A stretch of DNA of 7,980 nucleotides from an uncultured Lachnospiraceae bacterium (GTDB lineage Bacteria; Bacillota; Clostridia; Lachnospirales; Lachnospiraceae). Of this stretch, positions 1 through 6,005 are shown piece after piece. Position numbers and translations under genes: made by a program. The stretch is from positions 1 through 7,980 of the forward strand of contig CANQYH010000146.1 in the NCBI GenBank assembly GCA_947628025.1, read 5' to 3'. The notes below the pieces were generated by a model. That model searched no databases. It was not told the origin of the DNA and worked only from the letters and a program-made list of their open reading frames with translations. How positions within the stretch are numbered: the stretch's first letter is position 1; each line of letters begins with the position of its first letter.

Positions 1-236
1 CCGCAAACGCCAAAATGAGGGCATCGATCCCGCGAGGTTTCTAACGGCGACTCCTGCACTACCCGCAGCAGCCGTCCCTCGCACCGGCCGTTCCGTTTTT
101 TGTTTACTACAAACTCCACCGTCTGACCCGGGATCACATTCTTCACGATCGCTGTTTCTCCCTCCGCCGTGACCTTTCCCCGGTTAGGAAAGGCCGTCTT
201 TTCTACTGTGCCCGTATATTTTTCGCCCTTTTTCAT
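1..236 (-). CDS. rlmD: 23S rRNA (uracil-5-)-methyltransferase RlmD/RumA-type, 5' part only
   Basis: Reading leftward from an ATG at 236, the frame stays open to the window edge (78 full codons). Residues 1-60 form a TRAM-like beta-barrel (start MKKGEKYTGTVEKTAFPNRG, then ETAIVKNVIPGQTVEFVV), the RNA-binding domain at the N terminus of TrmA/RlmD-type SAM-dependent uracil-C5 methyltransferases. It is followed by CPHFGVC (C72, C78), which has the six-residue spacing of the first two [4Fe-4S] cysteines of RlmD. The SAM-binding and catalytic domains lie outside the window. The family methylates uracil in 23S rRNA (U1939 and, in the Firmicutes RlmCD type, also U747). The ribosome binding site before the ATG is weak, so the exact start is less certain than the identity. 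The gene follows the terminator of the 360-722 gene and no clear promoter is visible. A TrmA-like tRNA methyltransferase is the main alternative, though the cysteine motif favours RlmD. Confidence 0.85.
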   Translation of the reverse strand, partial: MKKGEKYTGTVEKTAFPNRGKVTAEGETAIVKNVIPGQTVEFVVNKKRNGRCEGRLLRVVQESPLETSRDRCPHFGVC

Positions 237-308
237 GCCTGATCCCGTCGCCTTCCATTCTATTTTCAGCCGTTTCCTCGCGCCGCCCGGCCGAATGCCC
301 TCTGCCGC

Positions 309-342
309 AAAAAAAGGCGCGCCCCCTGTTCTGAGGCACGCC
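309..342 (-). terminator. rho-independent terminator of the acidic membrane protein gene
   Basis: Read on the minus strand, GGCGTGCC (342-335) pairs with GGCGCGCC (323-316) in an 8-bp stem with one G-U pair and an 11-nt loop, followed directly by seven T (315-309). It begins 17 bases after the stop codon of the 360-722 gene, so it ends that transcript and separates it from rlmD. Confidence 0.8.
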
Positions 343-359
343 CCTCGCAAATCTGCTCC

Positions 360-722
360 TTATACCGTCTCCGGCTTCTCCTCTGCTTTCTCAGCGGCCG
401 GTTCCTCTGCCTTTTCCTCCGCAGGCTTCTCTGCGGGCTTCTCCTCCGTTTCCGGCTCGTCGTCGAAGAAATCGTCGTCAAAGTCGTCGTCGAAATCATC
501 CTCGAAATCGTCCAGATAATCCGGGGTAAGGAAACGGTATACCGCATACGCAATCCCGGCTACAGCCGCCACCGCGCCGATGATCGCCAGAACCCATAAG
601 ATCGTGTTCAGCTTTTTGTCCGTGTCCTCATGCTTTTTCAGCCACGCGTTCAGCTTCGAAGCGCTGATCATATCCTCTACATGGCTGATCGCTTCTTTTC
701 CCATTACGTCCAATTTATTCAT
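360..722 (-). CDS. small single-pass membrane protein with acidic FDDD-repeat tail
   Basis: Predicted 120-residue protein of unknown function. Residues 1-38 are a charged, probably cytoplasmic segment. Residues 39-63 (ILWVLAIIGAVAAVAGIAYA and flanks) are a clear transmembrane helix. Residues 68-88 are an aspartate/phenylalanine run in which FDDD recurs, and residues 89-120 are rich in Glu, Pro, Ala and Lys. There is no signal-peptidase site, so it is probably a bitopic anchor with a long acidic tail; its orientation cannot be decided. The start is taken as the ATG at 722 because AAGGAGG lies nine bases upstream. The in-frame GTG at 731 abuts that ribosome binding site and is unlikely. It is monocistronic, with its own promoter at 767-795 and terminator at 309-342. 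I recall similar short acidic-tailed proteins in Lachnospiraceae but no characterised function. Confidence 0.8.
   Translation of the reverse strand: MNKLDVMGKEAISHVEDMISASKLNAWLKKHEDTDKKLNTILWVLAIIGAVAAVAGIAYAVYRFLTPDYLDDFEDDFDDDFDDDFFDDEPETEEKPAEKPAEEKAEEPAAEKAEEKPETV
471..513 (-). repeat. 12-bp tandem repeat coding for FDDD
   Basis: Three imperfect copies of a 12-bp unit (471-482, 483-494, 495-506; plus-strand consensus ATCGTCGTCGAA) and a partial fourth copy encode the Phe-Asp-Asp-Asp repeats of the membrane protein. Differences between copies are mostly silent or give D/E exchange, so selection seems to hold the acidic character. A unit that is a multiple of three allows copy-number change without a frameshift. 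Confidence 0.75.
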
Positions 723-766
723 CGCAAGCACCCTCCTTATTCCGATTCAAGATCACTGCCACCTTT

Positions 767-795
767 ATACTAGCATAATTTATACAGTTTTGCAA
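767..795 (-). promoter_or_regulatory. extended -10 sigma-A promoter of the acidic membrane protein gene
   Basis: On the minus strand, TTGCAA (795-790) and TAGTAT (772-767) are 17 bases apart, and TGC stands directly before the -10 hexamer, giving an extended -10 (TGnTAGTAT). The implied transcript start near 760 leaves a leader of about 35-40 bases before the ATG at 722, containing the AAGGAGG site. Confidence 0.65.
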
Positions 796-861
796 TTTTT
801 ATTTACGGCCCGAAGAGAATTTTTTACAACCGTCCGGGCTGTGCGGTCTTTTCACCCGGCA

Positions 862-3309
862 TTACGCCTCTTTCCCTTTCAGGAACGAAGCCATGATCCG
901 GCGCACGCCCACCGTATCGAACTCCACTGTGACCTCAAAATCTTTCGGCCGCTCTTCGACGCCGATCACGGTTCCCTCGCCGAATTTGACATGCTTAACG
1001 CGGTCTCCGGTCTTATATTCCGAACTTTTGCTCTTTTCCACCACAAACGCTTTTCCAAAATCCGGCTTGGAATCCGGAGCGAACCGGCTGGTACCGGCCG
1101 GTTTCTCCCGGCGGGCCGTCCTGGGCGACAGGCCGGTGCGCTGCACAGGCGCCGGTTCCTGCTCCGTCTCGTCCATCCAGACGACCGGCCGGCTCCCGCC
1201 CTCAAACGCGTCGTCCGTCCATTCGCCTATAAACCCTGTCTTTTGTCCGGTTTCCTGCCCTTTCGGCTGAGATCCCCGCGGTTTGTCCGAAGCGGCCCAC
1301 CATGGCTCCAAGCGGCTGGATACCAGAAGCTCCTTGGGTATCTCTTCCAGGAACCGGCTGGTTTTGTTGTAGCGGGGCTCTCCATTTACCACACGCATCC
1401 GGGCGCTGGTCAGGGTCAGGTGCTTCTTCGCCCTTGTGATGCCTACGTAGCAGAGCCTGCGCTCTTCCTCCATCTCCCCCGGATTATCCGACGTGACCGT
1501 CATATAGCTGGGAAATGTGCCGTCCTCCAGGCCGCTGAGATATACGTTCTCGAACTCCAGGCCTTTTGCGCTGTGCAGCGTCATCAGCGTCACCCGGTGC
1601 TCGTTCTGGTCCAGCTCGTCCACATCCGCCACCAGCGCCACTTCCTCCAGAAAACCGTCCAGAGACGGTTCCTCAGCGCTCTTAGCATAATCGACCGCTT
1701 TGCTGATCAGTTCCTCGATATTCTCCAGACGCTCCTGGGCCTCCTCGGTCCCCTCTGCCTCCAGATCCTTTCTGTAACCTGTTTCATCCAGGATATCCTC
1801 GATCAACTGACGCAGGTTTACGCTTAGCCGCAGGACCGGCGCGCCCGGCTCCGTATAGTCGTCCGTCCGCTCCGTCTCGTCCGGCTCTTTTTCTTCCACA
1901 TATTCCTCTGCCAGACGCCGCCGGAACTCCCCGATCATATCTGTGAATCCCCGTATCTTCTCCGCGGCCTTTCCGAGGCCCGGGACCTCCCCGGCACGCC
2001 GCATCCCGTCGTAAAGGCTGTAACCATTGGCGGCGGCAAACACGGTAACCTTGCCCAGGGAAACCGCGCCGATCCCACGGCGGGGTACATTGATGATACG
2101 GGTCACCGCTATATCGTCCCGCCCCGTGGCAATGGTCTTCAGGTAGGCCAACATATCCTTGATCTCTTTCCTCTGGTAGAAATTTACGCCGCCCACCAGA
2201 CGGTAAGGCACATTGCAGGCGATGCACTTTTCCTCCAGAAGACGGGACTGGGCGTTGGTACGGTACAGGACCGCGCAGCTTTCATAGGGATACCCATGGT
2301 CCAGGATATCGCGAACGATGAACTCCGCCTCCTCATACGCCTGGTCGAACTGCCGGTAGACCAGCTTCTCGCCGGTCCCGTTGGCCGTCCACAAACGCTT
2401 CTCTTTCCGCCCCTCATTGTTCCGGATCACCGCATTGGCCGCGTCCAGGATATTCTGCGTTGAACGGTAATTCTGCTCCAGCTTCACGACCGCCGCCCCC
2501 GGAAACGTCTGCTCAAAATCCAGGATATTGCGGATATCCGCGCCGCGGAATTTGTAGATCGACTGGTCGTCGTCGCCCACGACGCAGATGTTTTTGTATT
2601 TGCCCGCCAGCAGCCGCACCAGTTCAAACTGGGCGCGGTTCGTATCCTGGTACTCGTCCACCATGATATAGCGGAACCGCTCCTGGTAATAGTCCAGCAC
2701 CTGGGGCTGCGCGGTAAAAAGTTCCACCGTCTTCATGATCAGGTCGTCGAAATCCAGCGCGTCGTTCTTCTTCAGCGCCTCCTGGTACGCCTGATAGATC
2801 TCCCCGATCCGCCTCTCATGAAAATCTTCTGCTTCTTCCAGGAACATATCCGGCGTGATCAGCTTGTCCTTGGCGGACGAGATCCTGCCCAGGACCATCT
2901 TCTCCCGATAGAGCCGGTTGTCCACCTCCAGCGCCTTGTATACCTGCTTTAAGAGCGACTTCTGATCGTCCGGATCATAGATCGTAAAGTGGGTCGTGTA
3001 ACCTAAAAATTCAATATGCCTGCGCAGGATACGCACGCAGGCCGAGTGGAACGTACTGACCCAGACGCTGTCCGATCCGAAGCCCACCTGGCGGTCCACC
3101 CGTTCCCGCATCTCCCCGGCGGCCTTATTCGTAAACGTGATCGCCAGGATGTTCCACGGATGCACGTTCTTTTCCTCGATCAGGTATGCGATCCTATGCG
3201 CCAGCACGCGCGTTTTGCCGGAACCTGCTCCGGCCAGAACCAGAAGCGGTCCCTCCGTACAGGAGACCGCTTCTTTTTGCATCGGATTCAGTTGGTCTAA
3301 ACTGCTCAT
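862..3309 (-). CDS. pcrA: ATP-dependent DNA helicase PcrA/UvrD family
   Basis: An 815-residue superfamily 1A 3'-5' helicase, acting in nucleotide excision repair, replication restart and removal of RecA or RNA polymerase from DNA. Visible motifs in order: Q-motif region LNPMQKEAV (7-15); Walker A AGAGSGKT (26-33); Ia AITFTNKAAGEMRERV (56-71); Walker B VDEYQDTN (217-224); III VGDDDQSIYKFRGA (244-257); IV LEQNYRST (277-284); V TLHSAKGLEFENVYLSGLEDG (577-597); VI EEERRLCYVGITRAKKH (614-630). The last 50 or so residues (from YKTGDRVKHVKFGEGTV) match the Tudor-like C-terminal domain of PcrA that contacts RNA polymerase, which separates it from Rep-type paralogues. It is a little longer than typical PcrA, partly through an acidic insert near residues 467-492. 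GAGGG lies six bases before the ATG. The start overlaps the upstream TSCPD stop as ATGA, indicating translational coupling. Confidence 0.97.
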   Translation of the reverse strand: MSSLDQLNPMQKEAVSCTEGPLLVLAGAGSGKTRVLAHRIAYLIEEKNVHPWNILAITFTNKAAGEMRERVDRQVGFGSDSVWVSTFHSACVRILRRHIEFLGYTTHFTIYDPDDQKSLLKQVYKALEVDNRLYREKMVLGRISSAKDKLITPDMFLEEAEDFHERRIGEIYQAYQEALKKNDALDFDDLIMKTVELFTAQPQVLDYYQERFRYIMVDEYQDTNRAQFELVRLLAGKYKNICVVGDDDQSIYKFRGADIRNILDFEQTFPGAAVVKLEQNYRSTQNILDAANAVIRNNEGRKEKRLWTANGTGEKLVYRQFDQAYEEAEFIVRDILDHGYPYESCAVLYRTNAQSRLLEEKCIACNVPYRLVGGVNFYQRKEIKDMLAYLKTIATGRDDIAVTRIINVPRRGIGAVSLGKVTVFAAANGYSLYDGMRRAGEVPGLGKAAEKIRGFTDMIGEFRRRLAEEYVEEKEPDETERTDDYTEPGAPVLRLSVNLRQLIEDILDETGYRKDLEAEGTEEAQERLENIEELISKAVDYAKSAEEPSLDGFLEEVALVADVDELDQNEHRVTLMTLHSAKGLEFENVYLSGLEDGTFPSYMTVTSDNPGEMEEERRLCYVGITRAKKHLTLTSARMRVVNGEPRYNKTSRFLEEIPKELLVSSRLEPWWAASDKPRGSQPKGQETGQKTGFIGEWTDDAFEGGSRPVVWMDETEQEPAPVQRTGLSPRTARREKPAGTSRFAPDSKPDFGKAFVVEKSKSSEYKTGDRVKHVKFGEGTVIGVEERPKDFEVTVEFDTVGVRRIMASFLKGKEA

Positions 3310-3560
3310 TTGGAACCCTCATAGGCCGCGCGCACGCACCTGGCCAGCTGATCGGCGCAGGAAGTATTCTTAAAGCCGCAAAGGTTCCCTTTCAGCTTGC
3401 TCTCGATCTGGTCCACCGTCATGCCGTCTACCAGCTTGCTGATCGCTTTCAGATTGCCGTTGCAGCCGTTCGTAAACTCCACATTTGTAACCACGTCGCC
3501 GTTCAGATCAAAACTGATCCGGGAGGCGCACACGCCCTGGGTATTCATTTGATATCTCAT
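3306..3560 (-). CDS. TSCPD domain protein (TIGR03905-like)
   Basis: An 84-residue protein of the short TSCPD family, related to the C-terminal cysteine-rich domain found in some ribonucleotide reductases. The family signature is present as TSCADQLA (residues 66-73), with further Cys in CASRIS, NGCNGNL, LCGF and ARCV, six in all, which suggests a metal or redox role, although none is established for stand-alone members. The frame of conserved blocks (GVCASRISFDLNGDVV, VEFTNGCNGNLKAISKLVDG) covers the whole protein, so it looks complete. AAGGAA lies nine bases before the ATG. It sits 36 bases after ridA and overlaps pcrA by four bases, so it is probably the middle gene of a ridA-TSCPD-pcrA transcript. 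Whether it works with PcrA is unknown. Confidence 0.9.
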   Translation of the reverse strand: MRYQMNTQGVCASRISFDLNGDVVTNVEFTNGCNGNLKAISKLVDGMTVDQIESKLKGNLCGFKNTSCADQLARCVRAAYEGSK

Positions 3561-3596
3561 ACGAATCTTCCTTTCATTATGTAATGTCCCGCGGCC

Positions 3597-3983
3597 CTAC
3601 TTTTCTCCGCGGTATGCCACAGCCTCGATCTCCACCAGCGCCCGCTTCGGGATCGCAGCCACCTCAAACGCCGCCCTGGCCGGGCAGACGCCGGTAAAGA
3701 ACTCGGCGTACACCTCGTTCATCCGCGCAAAATCGCTGATATTCTGCAGAAGCACCGTCGTCTTGACCACGTCGTCCATCGTCAGCCCCGCTTCCGCCAG
3801 GATGTTCCGGATGTTGGTCAGCGCCTGCCGGGTCTGGCTCTGGATATCCTCGCCCGCAAACGAACCCGTAGCCGGATCGATCGGCAGCTGGCCGGACACA
3901 TAGACGAAGCCTCCCGCTTCCACCGCCTGCGAATAAGGACCAATCGCCGCGGGCGCTTTCTCTGTATGATATGCTTTCTTCAT
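3597..3983 (-). CDS. ridA: RidA family 2-iminobutanoate/2-iminopropanoate deaminase
   Basis: A 128-residue member of the YjgF/YER057c/UK114 family, of normal length. RidA enzymes are cytosolic trimers that hydrolyse reactive enamine/imine products of PLP enzymes such as threonine dehydratase, releasing ammonia and the 2-oxo acid and protecting other PLP enzymes. Conserved features: GPYSQAV (15-21, Tyr17), VSGQLPIDPATG (29-40), PAR (101-103, Arg103, which binds the substrate carboxylate) and EIEAVA (118-123, Glu120, which positions water). Presence of Arg and Glu supports an active Rid-type deaminase, not an inactive paralogue. GAGGT lies about nine bases before the ATG. It is the first gene after the promoter at 4024-4052. 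Confidence 0.95.
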   Translation of the reverse strand: MKKAYHTEKAPAAIGPYSQAVEAGGFVYVSGQLPIDPATGSFAGEDIQSQTRQALTNIRNILAEAGLTMDDVVKTTVLLQNISDFARMNEVYAEFFTGVCPARAAFEVAAIPKRALVEIEAVAYRGEK

Positions 3984-4023
3984 AAAATCGCTACCTCGCT
4001 TTCATTATATATACCTGTCCCTT

Positions 4024-4052
4024 ATTATACAGGAAATCCCCGGCAGGTTCAA
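4024..4052 (-). promoter_or_regulatory. sigma-A promoter of the ridA-TSCPD-pcrA operon
   Basis: On the minus strand, TTGAAC (4052-4047) and a perfect TATAAT (4029-4024) are separated by exactly 17 bases. The expected start near 4017 gives a leader of about 34 bases before the ridA ATG. It stands back to back with the plus-strand promoter at 4076-4104. Confidence 0.8.
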
Positions 4053-4075
4053 TAAGGAATTTTGCAGGATTTCTC

Positions 4076-4104
4076 TTGCCATCTGGTTTTCAATACTATA
4101 TAAT
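4076..4104 (+). promoter_or_regulatory. sigma-A promoter of the DUF1836 gene
   Basis: TTGCCA (4076-4081) and a perfect TATAAT (4099-4104) are 17 bases apart: near-consensus in both hexamers and spacing. Transcription would begin about 4111, leaving a GC-rich leader of about 75 bases before the ATG at 4186. Confidence 0.85.
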
Positions 4105-4185
4105 GTAATACGAAACACGCGGCGCGTCTCCCACGCGCTGCGCAGATGACCGCAATCCCGCCGCAAAAGCGGCAGAGGAGGACCT

Positions 4186-4803
4186 ATGAAAAGCAACCAC
4201 GAAAGACTCCGCGAAATCTTCGCCCGGCTGGACAGCCTGGATTATGTGAAACCTGACCAGATCCCCAATATCAACCTCTACATGGATCAGGTTACCACAT
4301 TTATGGACGAGCACCTGGAGAATTCCAAGCGATACTCCAAGGACAAGGTCCTGACCAAGACCATGATCAATAACTACGCCAAAAACGACCTGCTCCCTCC
4401 GCCGATCAGGAAAAAATACACCCGCGAGCATATGCTTTTGCTGATCTTCATCTACTATTTTAAAAATATGCTCTCTTTCAACGATATCGGCTCCCTGTTT
4501 TCCCCGATCACGGAGCAGCATTTCATGGATTCGTCGGAGCTTTCTCTGCAGGACATCTACGAGCAGATCTTCTCGCTGGAGAAAGATCAGATGAAGCGCC
4601 TGAAAGAAGACCTGATCCGCAAATACCGCAACGTCCAGGACATGTTCCCAAACCAGGACGAAGAGGACCGCGAATACCTGCAGCTCTTTGCATTTATCTG
4701 CGAGCTGGGCTTCGACGTATACCTGAAAAAACAGACTATGGAGCTTTTGATCGACCAGATCCGTGAGGAACACCCGGCCGAGGGCAAGAAAAAAAAGTCG
4801 TGA
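4186..4803 (+). CDS. DUF1836 domain protein, probable MerR-like DNA-binding protein
   Basis: A 205-residue protein that I recognise as a DUF1836 member, a family common in Firmicutes and of unknown function. The conserved stretch is residues 27-95: PNINLYMDQVTTFMDEHL, then LTKTMINNYAKNDLLPPP and KKYTREHMLLLIFIYYFKN. The part around 56-84 resembles the winged helix of MerR regulators (short helix-turn-helix, a LLPPP turn, then a KKYT-R wing), so DNA binding is a reasonable inference, not shown. Residues 110-195 are predicted largely helical and charged, and could serve for dimerisation. The C-terminal tail is Lys-rich (KKKKS), encoded by an A-run that also forms part of the terminator. GAGGAGG lies four bases before the ATG. 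It has its own strong promoter and no operon partner. Confidence 0.88.
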   Translation: MKSNHERLREIFARLDSLDYVKPDQIPNINLYMDQVTTFMDEHLENSKRYSKDKVLTKTMINNYAKNDLLPPPIRKKYTREHMLLLIFIYYFKNMLSFNDIGSLFSPITEQHFMDSSELSLQDIYEQIFSLEKDQMKRLKEDLIRKYRNVQDMFPNQDEEDREYLQLFAFICELGFDVYLKKQTMELLIDQIREEHPAEGKKKKS

Positions 4804-4824
4804 GCATCCCGCCCACGGCTTTTT
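4791..4824 (+). terminator. rho-independent terminator overlapping the DUF1836 stop codon; probably bidirectional
   Basis: GTCGTG (4797-4802) pairs with CACGGC (4814-4819), one G-U pair, 11-nt loop, flanked by an A-run upstream (4789-4796) and five T downstream (4820-4824), so A-T pairs extend the stem. The TGA stop (4801-4803) lies inside the hairpin. Read leftward the same stem has one C-A mismatch but is followed by eight T, so it could also end the converging yerC-like transcript. Confidence 0.75.
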
Positions 4825-4917
4825 CGGTCTTTTAAAACTTCTTACGCCTCCCAGCCATACTTCGCGCCTGGGCCTGCCGCCCCAAAACTCCGGCCGGTCC
4901 GAAAACGATCCGAACGA

Positions 4918-5220
4918 TCAGCCTGCTCCTCCCGTTCCTCTCAGCCGCTCAAACACCATATCGTACCCGTCGCTTCCGTAATTCAGCGAACGGTTCACCC
5001 GGCTGATCGTCGCCGTAGAAGCCCCTGTCTTCTCCGCAATGTCCAGATACGTCTTCTTCTCTCTCAGCATCCCGGCTACCTCGTACCGCTGTGCCAGAGA
5101 CAGCAGCTCGTTCACCGTACAGACATCCTCAAAAAAAGAATAACATTCCTCCACATCCCGCAGCGACAGGATCGCCTCAAACAGCCGGTCCACCGCTTCC
5201 GTCTTGATCTTCTTATTCAT
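4918..5220 (-). CDS. YerC/YecD family TrpR-like transcriptional regulator
   Basis: A 100-residue protein of the YerC/YecD branch of the TrpR-like family (TIGR02531), small all-helical DNA-binding proteins of Firmicutes. Helical N-terminal part: TEAVDRLFEAILSLRDVEECYSFFEDVCTVNEL (7-39). Then LAQRYEVAGML (42-52) and the helix-turn-helix TYLDIAEKTGASTATISRVNRSLNYG (57-82), with the recognition helix at STATISRVNRSL. The effector and targets of this branch are not well established; tryptophan binding should not be assumed. The frame is open to an ATG at 5280, but that codon lies within five bases of the -10 element (5285-5290), at or before the transcript start. The ATG at 5220, with GAGG ten bases upstream, is therefore the real start and gives the usual family length. 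It converges with the DUF1836 gene and is divergent from the substrate-binding protein gene. Confidence 0.9.
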   Translation of the reverse strand: MNKKIKTEAVDRLFEAILSLRDVEECYSFFEDVCTVNELLSLAQRYEVAGMLREKKTYLDIAEKTGASTATISRVNRSLNYGSDGYDMVFERLRGTGGAG

Positions 5221-5284
5221 AACCCCGTATCCTCGCTTCTGCAAATCCTTTTGTGCCGCATCCGATCTGCGTAGAACCATTCGT

Positions 5285-5313
5285 ATTTTAGCACATTAAA
5301 TTTTTAAAGTCCA
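5285..5313 (-). promoter_or_regulatory. extended -10 promoter of the yerC-like gene
   Basis: On the minus strand, TGGACT (5313-5308) and TAAAAT (5290-5285) are 17 bases apart, and TGC precedes the -10 hexamer (extended -10). The predicted start near 5278 gives a leader of about 58 bases to the ATG at 5220. Confidence 0.65.
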
Positions 5314-5415
5314 TAGCCGAACGAGGAAAAGACGAAAATGTTTTTGTCCGCCGCACATTTCCCAGGGCTGTCAATATTATGTAGTATCAGCACCCCTTAT
5401 TTCAGGAGGAACCTT

Positions 5416-5871
5416 ATGAACAAACTCACTGTTTTTTCGCTGGCGGCGGTCCTTACGGCCGCTTCTCTCTCCGCCTGCCAGTCCCAGGCCAAGACCCAAG
5501 ACGATCTGACACCGGTAACCCTTAATGAAGTGGCCCACTCCATTTTCTACGCGCCCCAGTACGCCGCCATCGAACTGGGCTATTTTGAAGAAGAGGGCAT
5601 CGACCTGACGCTGGTCAACGGCGGCGGCGCCGACAAAGTCATGACCGCCCTGGTCTCCGGCGACGCCGACATCGGCTTCATGGGCTCCGAGGCCAGCATC
5701 TACACCTATGCCAACGGCTCCGAAGACTACGCCGTCAACTTCGCCCAGCTCACCCAGCGGGCCGGCAACTTCCTGGTCGCCCGCCAGCCCGACGATCAGT
5801 TCGAATGGTCGAAACTGATTGGCAAAAAAGTGCTGGGCGGTCGAGCGGGTGGCTGCCGCCCCACTATGTAA
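5416..5871 (+). pseudogene. ABC transporter substrate-binding lipoprotein (SsuA/NMT1-like), truncated at its 3' end
   Basis: Encodes 151 residues. Residues 1-21 are a lipoprotein signal peptide with lipobox LSAC (Cys21). Residues 35-146 match the N-terminal lobe of SsuA/THI5 (NMT1)-like binding proteins: FYAPQYAAIELGYFEEEGIDL, GGGADKVMTALVSGDADIGFMG, QLTQRAGNFLVAR and IGKKVLGGRAGG. These proteins deliver sulfonates, thiamine precursors or similar ligands to an ABC importer; the ligand here is unknown. Family members have about 320-340 residues and normally continue after GGRAGG into a second lobe. Here the frame runs into CRPTM and stops, and no continuation is found in the other frames downstream. 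AGGAGGA at 5404-5410, five bases before the ATG, fixes the start; the in-frame ATG at 5338 has no such site. The break lies next to a tyrosine integrase, so disruption by integration or a later deletion is likely. The product is probably nonfunctional. Confidence 0.8.
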
Positions 5872-5934
5872 ATTTCCGTTCGGTCCCCAATGGTCCGGAC
5901 ACCCTCTTTCCGCAGGCGGCCTTTCCCCTAAATG

Positions 5935-5996
5935 AAAAAGGCATACATACGGACGGTGAAGATCCCCGGCCCCGTACCGGTATGCCGCCGGGGATC
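5935..5996 (-). terminator. terminator-like region after the integrase with two competing stems
   Basis: Minus strand, downstream of the integrase stop. Stem 1: GATCCCCGGC (5996-5987) pairs perfectly with GCCGGGGATC (5970-5961), 10 bp with a 16-nt loop. Stem 2: GGCATAC (5986-5980) pairs with GTATGCC (5946-5940), extended inward by TACGG with CCGTA, and is followed by TTTTT (5939-5935). The two stems share sequence and cannot form together. Stem 2 is the terminator shape. The region also lies between the integrase and the probable attachment junction, so it could serve recombination. Confidence 0.55.
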
Positions 5997-6005
5997 CTGC
6001 CGGCG

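Noticed and set aside
169..519. Plus-strand frame ending in Ser/Lys repeats
   Set aside because: It is the antisense of the FDDD repeat and of the rlmD start; the repeat composition alone keeps the frame open.
796..861. Terminator for pcrA
   Set aside because: Only weak, interrupted stems (for example GCCCG with CGGGC around a 22-nt loop) and no T-run directly after a stem; not convincing.
580..1827. A 415-codon plus-strand open frame
   Set aside because: It is antisense to pcrA, whose helicase motifs are unmistakable; the translation is low-complexity and has no ribosome binding site or family likeness.
4096..4773. A 225-codon minus-strand open frame
   Set aside because: It is the complement of the DUF1836 gene, which has a strong promoter, ribosome binding site and recognised domain.
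5221..5280. Upstream extension of the yerC-like protein to 5280
   Set aside because: That ATG is within five bases of the -10 element, so it would lie at or before the transcript start; family length fits the start at 5220.
5338..5415. Promoter or thiamine riboswitch for the binding-protein gene
   Set aside because: TATTAT and TAGTAT are present near 5384-5395 but without a good -35 at the right distance, and none of the conserved TPP riboswitch segments is seen.
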